NCBI GenBank assembly: GCA_963674835.2
Contig: CAXXKC010000002.1
Span: forward strand, 1 to 64,000
Length of the DNA stretch: 64,000 bases
Origin: G963674835 sp963674835
Lineage (GTDB): Bacteria > Planctomycetota > Planctomycetia > Pirellulales > Thermoguttaceae
Reading direction: 5' to 3'
The position numbers and the translations under genes are program-made. How positions within the stretch are numbered: position 1 is the stretch's first letter; every line of letters begins with the position of its first letter. Under the pieces are notes generated by a model. That model was not told where the DNA came from. It searched no databases and was given only the letters and a program-made list of their open reading frames with translations. Positions 58,867 to 64,000 of the stretch are shown one piece after another.

Positions 58867-59396
58867 GCCAATTCCTCCACCACGATGTTCGTATTGGTAT
58901 AGATGTCGATTCCGGCGGCGATCGTGAGGGCCGTTCGGACGATTTCGACCGCGCCGAGGGTGCTGTGGGCCACCAAGGCCCGTGCGGCGGCGACCGCGTA
59001 GTCGCCGCCTGAGCCGATCCCCAACACGCCGTCGGTCGGCTGGATGACGTCGCCGGAACCGCTCAGCAGGAGCGTATGCTCCGAGTCGACTACGGCCATC
59101 ATCGCCTGGAGGCGCCGCAGAACGCGATCGGTTCGCCACTGCTTGGCCAACTCGGTCGCGGCGCGGGGCATGTTCGAGGGAAAGTCTTTGAGCTTGGCCT
59201 CGAAACGTTCGAGGAGGGCGAAGGCGTCGGCGGCCGAACCGGCGAACCCGGTAAGCACCTTCCCTTCCCCCAAGCGGCGGATCTTGGTCGAGTCGGCCTT
59301 CATGATCGAATTGCCGATGGTTACCTGACCGTCGCCGCCCATGGCGACAACGCCCTTGTGGCGAACGGTGAGAATGGTCGTCGAGTGCGTTTTCAT
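58854..59396 (-). CDS. hslV: ATP-dependent protease peptidase subunit HslV
   Basis: A 180-aa proteasome-like peptidase from ATG 59396. The propeptide MKTHS precedes TTILTVRHKG, whose first Thr is the expected N-terminal nucleophile after self-cleavage. GDGQVTIGNSIMKADSTKIRRL and VLTGFAGSAADAFALLERFE are typical. It is located directly upstream of hslU with overlapping reading frames. Only the short form starting at 59396 fits the family; longer open frame upstream is not conserved. Confidence 0.97.
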   Translation of the reverse strand: MKTHSTTILTVRHKGVVAMGGDGQVTIGNSIMKADSTKIRRLGEGKVLTGFAGSAADAFALLERFEAKLKDFPSNMPRAATELAKQWRTDRVLRRLQAMMAVVDSEHTLLLSGSGDVIQPTDGVLGIGSGGDYAVAAARALVAHSTLGAVEIVRTALTIAAGIDIYTNTNIVVEELACTS

Positions 59397-60020
59397 CGGA
59401 TCTCGGAGACTGCCGTCGTGCGTTTTAGGGATCGTGTTCGGAACAAGTGGTTTGCGGGTGAACAAGGAGCATCGGCTGGTCGAACGCCGACGACTCTCCG
59501 TCGTTTGGCCAGGCGCACCAATATCGCCAATAGGTGGCTCCAGGACCAGGGGGGGGCGGGGCGCACTGTTTGCTCGTCTGAGCGCGATGTTGGAGTATCG
59601 TGCGGCGTTTCTCGTGCCAGTCTGGATCCAAATACCCCCCATTATCAAGGAGCACGATCTCCCTCGGCTGTGGCGTTTCCGATCGCGTTGGCATGTATAG
59701 CATGGTTGGTCGTGACTCGCGGCTGCTTCACAAACTAGCCTGGCACCGGAGTGGCCCCTCTGCTTGGCTAATGATTGCTACCAGTTTTCGCAATTTGTGC
59801 ATCATCATCATGCGAGGTGGTTGCATAGGCAGGCGAGTGAGATTAGTGTACTTGGTTAGTTTGTATAGTGGGCGTAGCCCACATGAATCCCGAGGAACAC
59901 CGCCCGAATCGGCCGACTACGGTGCACGCGATCACGAAACGCAATGCCTTTTGGTAGATGCACGTCTGCCGGGGCCCATCGTGGTGGATGTTTTGCCAGC
60001 AACCAGAGGAGGAAGCTATC
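59397..60020. other. Intergenic, about 620 bp between divergent units
   Basis: Holds the promoters of hslVU (minus) and the gene at 60021 (plus). AT-richer at 59740-59880. No RNA gene or operator identified. GAGGAGGAAGC lies directly before the ATG at 60021. Confidence 0.4.
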
Positions 60021-60542
60021 ATGCGACGACTTGGGACGATAAGTGTTATTCTGCTCGCCGTGGTCCTTCTTGCGACAGAAACGGTGTTGGCCTACGGACT
60101 TCACCGCAAGTGCGCGCGAAGGTGTGTGCGGCATCGTGGGGCGTGCTGCGCTCCGGCCTGCTGTGAGGCCGCCGCGCCAGCGTGCTGCGCGCCGGCAGAG
60201 CAAGCCGTGCCGCCGGCCCCGGTGAAGCCTGCCGCACCGGCGAAGAAGGCCGAGGCAGCCAAACCGGCACCCGCCAAGCCAGCACCGGCGAAGCCGGCCG
60301 CCGCTGCTGAGAAGCCGTCGGCGTCGCCGGGCGACAAGGCACCGGCCGCTCCGGCAAAGCAGCCAGAGAAACCGGCCCCGGCCGCCAAGGCAGCTCCGCC
60401 GGCGCCACCAGCACCGGCGAAGAAGGCGGCCGAGAAGGCTCCGGAAAAGCCGGCTGCGAAGCCCGCCGAGAAGGCTCCTGAGAAGCCGGCCGCAAAGCCC
60501 GCTGAAAAGGCGCCCGAGAAGCCGGCCGAGCCGAAGAAGTAA
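60021..60542 (+). CDS. Secreted Cys-rich / Lys-Pro-Ala repeat protein
   Basis: A 173-aa protein from ATG 60021 with an excellent ribosome-binding site. Signal peptide MRRLGTISVILLAVVLLAT; mature N-terminus with eight Cys in about 30 residues (KCARRCVRHRGACCAPACCE, then ACCAP), followed by 110 residues of Ala/Pro/Lys/Glu repeats (KAPEKPAAKPAE three times). The charged Pro-rich tail resembles the linkers of envelope proteins and the leader of sppA in this window. No enzymatic domain. Cys clusters may bind metal or form disulfides; inference only. Confidence 0.75.
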   Translation: MRRLGTISVILLAVVLLATETVLAYGLHRKCARRCVRHRGACCAPACCEAAAPACCAPAEQAVPPAPVKPAAPAKKAEAAKPAPAKPAPAKPAAAAEKPSASPGDKAPAAPAKQPEKPAPAAKAAPPAPPAPAKKAAEKAPEKPAAKPAEKAPEKPAAKPAEKAPEKPAEPKK

Positions 60543-60702
60543 GCGTTTGGTAGGCTGATCGCCAAACGGTTCGAATTCCACCGGCTGCCAGGGGCGGCGC
60601 GACCGCCCTTGGCCAGTCGCGTGGTATTGTATGGGCTGCCGTCGCGCTGGATTGCCGGTTGACGTGACGAGGGGCAATTCTCGTTCACGTGGCTGCCGTG
60701 CT

Positions 60703-61389
60703 TCAGACGGGATTGCCAGGGTTCCAAATCCAACCCATCCCGGCCAGCCAGCGGACGATGATCGTCACCAGCAGGTAGAAGCCGTATTGCACGAGCGCGC
60801 TTCCGAAATCGAGGTCGAGCGTGGCAAAGCCGGCGAGCGCGCCGATGAAGAGGAATGGCGGCGTCACGAAGAACCAGTTCCAGAGTTCGCCGGTGAGCAA
60901 GGGGGCCGCGATGTATCCGAAGAGGCCCCATAGGATGATGTACACCGCGGCGCAGATCGCGCCCCGCACGTAGAGCGACTTGCCGGTGTACGGTTCCAGT
61001 TCATCGTCGTGCAGGACCATGTATCCGCCGATCACCAGTGGAGGCGAGACGAGCATTATGCCGATCAGGCGGACCAGAAGCGAGTCGCGGAAGAAGGTCC
61101 CGCCGAGATAGGCGATGGCGACCGTGCAGAGGACCGCCCCGACAATGCCTGCCGTCACAACAGGATTCCACCGAACGTAGCGGCGTGCAATCGGCTTGAT
61201 GAGCAATTGGCCGGACTGTCCACGGCCCCCCGACTCGAACTCTTCGGGCGCATGGACCTTGACCTCGGGCCCTTTCTCGGGGATCTTGATGGGGGTTTTA
61301 CAGTGCGGACAAGGCCCAGTCTTTCCGGCGAACTGATCGCTCACCCGGAAACGTTTCTTGCAGCCGGAACATACGACGGAGATGGCCAT
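60703..61389 (-). CDS. Zinc-ribbon membrane protein
   Basis: A 228-aa protein. The N-terminus (ISVVCSGCKKRFRVSDQFAG, then GPCPHCKTPIKIPE) is a four-Cys zinc ribbon of the type common at planctomycete N-termini. From residue ~75 there are five or six hydrophobic spans (VVTAGIVGAVLCTVAIAYLG, LVRLIGIMLVSPPLVIGG, GAICAAVYIILWGLFGYI, WFFVTPPFLFIGALAGFA, VQYGFYLLVTIIVRWLAG). Function unknown. Transcribed divergently from the related-N-terminus gene at 61637. Confidence 0.8.
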   Translation of the reverse strand: MAISVVCSGCKKRFRVSDQFAGKTGPCPHCKTPIKIPEKGPEVKVHAPEEFESGGRGQSGQLLIKPIARRYVRWNPVVTAGIVGAVLCTVAIAYLGGTFFRDSLLVRLIGIMLVSPPLVIGGYMVLHDDELEPYTGKSLYVRGAICAAVYIILWGLFGYIAAPLLTGELWNWFFVTPPFLFIGALAGFATLDLDFGSALVQYGFYLLVTIIVRWLAGMGWIWNPGNPV

Positions 61390-61636
61390 CCGGGAACTCG
61401 CGAATCCAAGTCTTCTTATCTATCTCGTTTAAGTTTCCCATACCCTACGATCGTGTCAAGCTGCTTCCTCCGGACCGGTCGATCTTGAGATCCCGATTGT
61501 ATCGGCAGGAAGGATCATTCTATGCTTACGCTCGGGCCGGCATTTTGGGCCATGGTCGTTGGAGAAAGCTACGTTTTTCACGACCTGTCGACGCTTGAGG
61601 TATTGGGCAGCCCCACTTCCTGTGAGAACCATTGCC

Positions 61637-62392
61637 ATGGTCATCCAGTTCCTCTGTCCCAACGGCCATCGCATTCACTGTGCGGATGAGCGTGCCGGGA
61701 AGGCGGCCAAGTGCCCTCGTTGCGGAGTGAAGTTCCTCGTACCAACGCCCGGGGCCGATGAGCCTTCGGCCACCGCCCCTGCTGAGGCGGACGTTCCGGC
61801 GCAGAACTCGATGCCAGTCAAGACGCCTGCCAGCTTCGGCACAAGCGCCGAGGAGAGTGCCGAGCCGCAGATCGAGTTTCTCTGTCCGACGGGCCATCAC
61901 CTGCGCAGTCCGGCGCGTCTGCAAGGCCAGCCGGGCCAATGCCCGGCGTGCGGATCGCGATTCTATATCCCATCGTACGACCACCCGGGGCCGCCGCATG
62001 GAGAAGTGGGCGAAAGCTCATCGATCCGGGTTCACGAAGGGGCGCCCCACAACGCGTCGGACGTACCCAGCGACAGCCAGGTACCGTTGGCGATGCGAAT
62101 GGCCGAGAGCGGCAAGGTTCCTGAAATGGCGATGCTGCATCCGATGGCGAGCCTTTTCGCGGAGCTATGGGCGGAGAAGATGGCGGGAGCGGCGGTCGAA
62201 TTGCACCTGAGCGATGGGCAAGACCTGGCACCCGATCATTTCTCTCGGCAGGGCTCGCAGGGCGACCATGGCCTTTTCGCCGTCCGCGAGGCCGACGGCT
62301 CGTTCACCGTGACGGCCGTCGCCTGGGCGTCGGTCCAGCGCGTGACGGTTCGTGGACTGAAGCAATTACCCGAGGGCTTCGGCGAGCCGTAG
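61637..62392 (+). CDS. Protein with two zinc-ribbon-like modules
   Basis: A 251-aa cytosolic protein from ATG 61637. Residues ~1-35 (FLCPNGHRIHCADERAGKAA, then KCPRCGVKFLVP) and ~80-118 (FLCPTGHHLRSPARLQGQ, then QCPACGSRFYIP) are related modules: C-P-x-GH then C-P-x-C-G. Each has one His in place of the second Cys of the first knuckle. The C-terminal ~90 residues (HPMASLFAELWAEKMAG, TVTAVAWASVQRVTVRGLKQ) are unassigned. Ends 53 bp before the convergent ACT gene. Confidence 0.75.
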   Translation: MVIQFLCPNGHRIHCADERAGKAAKCPRCGVKFLVPTPGADEPSATAPAEADVPAQNSMPVKTPASFGTSAEESAEPQIEFLCPTGHHLRSPARLQGQPGQCPACGSRFYIPSYDHPGPPHGEVGESSSIRVHEGAPHNASDVPSDSQVPLAMRMAESGKVPEMAMLHPMASLFAELWAEKMAGAAVELHLSDGQDLAPDHFSRQGSQGDHGLFAVREADGSFTVTAVAWASVQRVTVRGLKQLPEGFGEP

Positions 62393-62445
62393 GAACTCGT
62401 CGCGGGCCGCGAGGGGACCGTTGATCGGACTGCCTGAAGAGGCGT

Positions 62446-62937
62446 CTACTCCTCTCCGATCAGGTCGGCCTCGGTGATCATGGTGAAGTCTTTGGTGGCG
62501 AGTGTCTCGAGGCCCATCTCGATGTGGTCGACCATCAGGGCCACGGCCGCACGGCCGTGGGGGCGAACGATCAGCGGATAGGCCTGGATGATGTTGACTT
62601 CCGCCTGGAGCAGGGCCGTGCAGACTCGCAGCAGACCGTGCGGCCCTTGAGGCAGTTCCACGCCGATCAGGTCGCTTTCGACGATCGCCAAACCTGCGCG
62701 CTCGAGGATTTCCCGGCCTTCCTCGGGATGGCTCAAGAGGAACCGGACGAACGCGCACTCGGCGGCGCCCGATATGGAGAGGGATACGATCCGGACCTTG
62801 CTCCCTTCGAAGCGGCGCACCACCTCGAGGAGCTGGCCTACACGGTTTTCCAGGAAGACCGTGAACTGCCGAATCGTCGGGTAGTTCCGCCCACGCATCG
62901 TGGCGAAACCGGTCCCAGCCGTGTCGTCCGTGCTCAT
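62446..62937 (-). CDS. Tandem ACT-domain protein
   Basis: A 163-aa protein from ATG 62937 (MSTDDTAGTGFATMRGR). Residues ~25-90 (FTVFLENRVGQLLEVVRRFE, RIVSLSISGAAECAFVRFLL) and ~100-160 (LPQGPHGLLRVCTALLQAEV) form two ACT-type regulatory domains, which usually bind amino acids. It has no catalytic partner, so it may regulate one in trans, as the stand-alone ACT pairs of planctomycetes do. The ORF extends upstream but the added residues are antisense to a tRNA-like sequence and are not conserved-looking. Confidence 0.85.
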   Translation of the reverse strand: MSTDDTAGTGFATMRGRNYPTIRQFTVFLENRVGQLLEVVRRFEGSKVRIVSLSISGAAECAFVRFLLSHPEEGREILERAGLAIVESDLIGVELPQGPHGLLRVCTALLQAEVNIIQAYPLIVRPHGRAAVALMVDHIEMGLETLATKDFTMITEADLIGEE

Positions 62938-63495
62938 GGGCTCAACTTGCCTCAACTGGTTTTCGATGGGGGCAGAGTGAACGACGTCTGCGCCGGCAGT
63001 GCGGGCAAATGGGTGGTGGAGAAGTCGAACCTCCAACATCTGCCTGGTAAGACGGTCCAAACGGCCCGCCGAAACCACCTCTAGTGAGTCTTGCATAGAC
63101 GACGCACAGTGCAGGCGCGTCTGCCCCTTTTCACCGGCGTAGCGTTGGTCGGCCTCCGGGCATTTCCTGTGCAAAGCTCATTAAGTCAGTGTGCATTATC
63201 ATCTTAGCAAGGTGCCTCGCATTTGCAAGCAGTGGCGACAGCACCGGAAGCACTTCTGCGGGTCCTGGGAAATGTTAGGGGGCTGCTTCTGATGGTGAAG
63301 GGAAGCGGGGGTCGTCGTCCGTCGATGGTCTTGCGCGAGGATGAGGTTCGCGGAGGATCGCTTGCGGAGACCGCGGGTGTGTCTGTAGAGGAATCGGATC
63401 AGCGGGTTCGCAGGAAAGGAGCAGCTTCGAGGGCCAATCGCTCCGCAAGAGGAAGCCGCCATCGCTCAACGTGTGCCTGTATCTCTAGGAGCCTC
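62938..63495. other. Intergenic, about 560 bp
   Basis: Contains a tRNA-like stretch (63010-63080) and otherwise no recognisable gene. Overlapping frames at 63199-63546 lack ribosome-binding sites and family motifs. Confidence 0.4.
63010..63080 (-). pseudogene. tRNA-like remnant
   Basis: On the minus strand GGAGG-TTCGACT-TCTCC forms a good T arm and ACCACCC pairs with AGGTGGT at six of seven acceptor positions with correct spacing for a 71-nt RNA. The D arm has three pairs and the anticodon stem cannot be closed in any register, so it is not a working tRNA. Chance similarity is possible. Confidence 0.3.
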
Positions 63496-63768
63496 TCATT
63501 CGAGGGTGGGCTGGACCTTCGCTCGGCGCTCTGTCTTGCGGGATGAGTTTGTCGGGCTGCAATGCGCGAAAGCCGCCAGACGTTTTCGGTAACGCATTCC
63601 TGGTTCCTCGGAACGGCGCTTCAGGTCGAGAAGGTGCGACAGCCACTTGCGTTTCTTGCGGCCGTACTCGTGGATTGAAATGATGTGGTTGGCACCGTAG
63701 ATCACCATGCAGATGGCAATGGTCGTGATGTTGGTCACCGGATGCCACAGCAAACTAGAATGCCCCAC
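63496..63768 (-). pseudogene. ISAs1-family transposase, N-terminal remnant
   Basis: The minus strand reads HPVTNITTIAICMVIYGANH and HEYGRKKRKWLSHLLDL, the same conserved region as in the copy at the left window edge, with substitutions at GAD-type positions. After about base 63620 the sequence diverges to unrelated residues and stops. Only ~45 family codons remain. Confidence 0.7.
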
Positions 63769-63990
63769 TCAGGCCAGTTTACCCAATGTGGGGCAATCGC
63801 CGGAAAGGGGCCGATCGACCCACGACCCAACCGCTGCAGGGTCGGGCCGGGTTGGCTGCCGTGAGGAGGCTTTCGCCACAAAATTGTTTGCAAGCCGCCG
63901 GCATCCACTATACTGGCGGCACTGCGCCGGGGTGCGCACCTGGCTTTGAAACGCAATCGCGATACATGCTCCAACTGCAGGGATCTTGCC

Positions 63991-64000
63991 ATGGTAAGCA
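63991..64000 (+). CDS. Possible start of a gene running off the window
   Basis: ATG 63991 (MVS...) about 9 nt after AGGGA, with TATACT at 63909-63914 as a plausible -10 element. Only three codons are visible, so the product cannot be named. Confidence 0.3.

Noticed and set aside
63010..63080. Functional tRNA on the minus strand
   Set aside because: T arm and acceptor are good but the anticodon stem cannot be paired in any register, so it is listed only as a remnant.

Overview
The window is GC-rich chromosomal DNA from a planctomycete, most likely a member of the Pirellulales. The evidence is indirect: giant secreted proteins with the planctomycete N-terminal motif (LEQLEDRRLLS at about 17.2 kb, FESLERRLVLA at about 54.7 kb), the small membrane-protein motif F-x-LRTLI (1.0-1.4 kb), a squalene-cyclase-repeat membrane protein, many secreted glycoside hydrolases, and hslVU. 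No rRNA gene was seen.

Layout. (a) 0-2.5 kb: transposon debris (ISAs1, IS110, an RHS fragment) around one small membrane protein gene. (b) 2.9-16.3 kb: secreted glycan-active enzymes, namely two sialidase-fold (Asp-box) proteins, a GH106-like alpha-L-rhamnosidase, a GH92 alpha-mannosidase and a 991-aa TIM-barrel-like protein. They are interrupted at 9.5-10.7 kb by a tRNA-Met(CAT) with tyrosine-recombinase fragments on both sides. (c) 17.1-26.2 kb: one giant surface-protein gene broken by an IS630 element and an IS1182-type element. Removing each element with one copy of its target duplication restores a single 2179-codon frame. (d) 26.2-40.2 kb: transposon remnants, a transglutaminase/TIM-barrel fusion gene, a second identical IS1182-type copy in inverted orientation, a GH36-malectin gene, and an integrase module. 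In that module a GIY-YIG-like gene is split by an IS1380 element, followed by a small ORF and a tyrosine integrase whose last codons lie inside the initiator tRNA gene. (e) 40.6-63 kb: ordinary chromosome, with squalene-cyclase-repeat protein, trmL, GH88, cobL-type methyltransferase, REC-GGDEF-CBS protein, Ser/Thr kinase, exported rhamnose-mutarotase-like protein, sppA, cinA, a cyclophilin-bearing surface protein, hslVU, zinc-ribbon proteins and an ACT protein. (f) 63.5-64 kb: another decayed ISAs1 end.

How the parts fit. The 2.9-36 kb half is a saccharolytic, mobile-element-rich accessory region bracketed by two inward-facing CAT-anticodon tRNA genes, each with integrase sequence at its 3' end. 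The secreted rhamnosidase-like enzyme, mannosidase, galactosidase-like enzyme, cytosolic GH88 and exported mutarotase would suit degradation of complex rhamnose- or uronate-containing polysaccharides; this is inference from families. No complete CRISPR, toxin-antitoxin, secretion or defence system was recognised. The most informative signals are mobile-element insertions that can be reversed exactly on paper, and a four-copy ~89-bp MITE-like repeat that sits in CTAG target sites overlapping gene stop codons.
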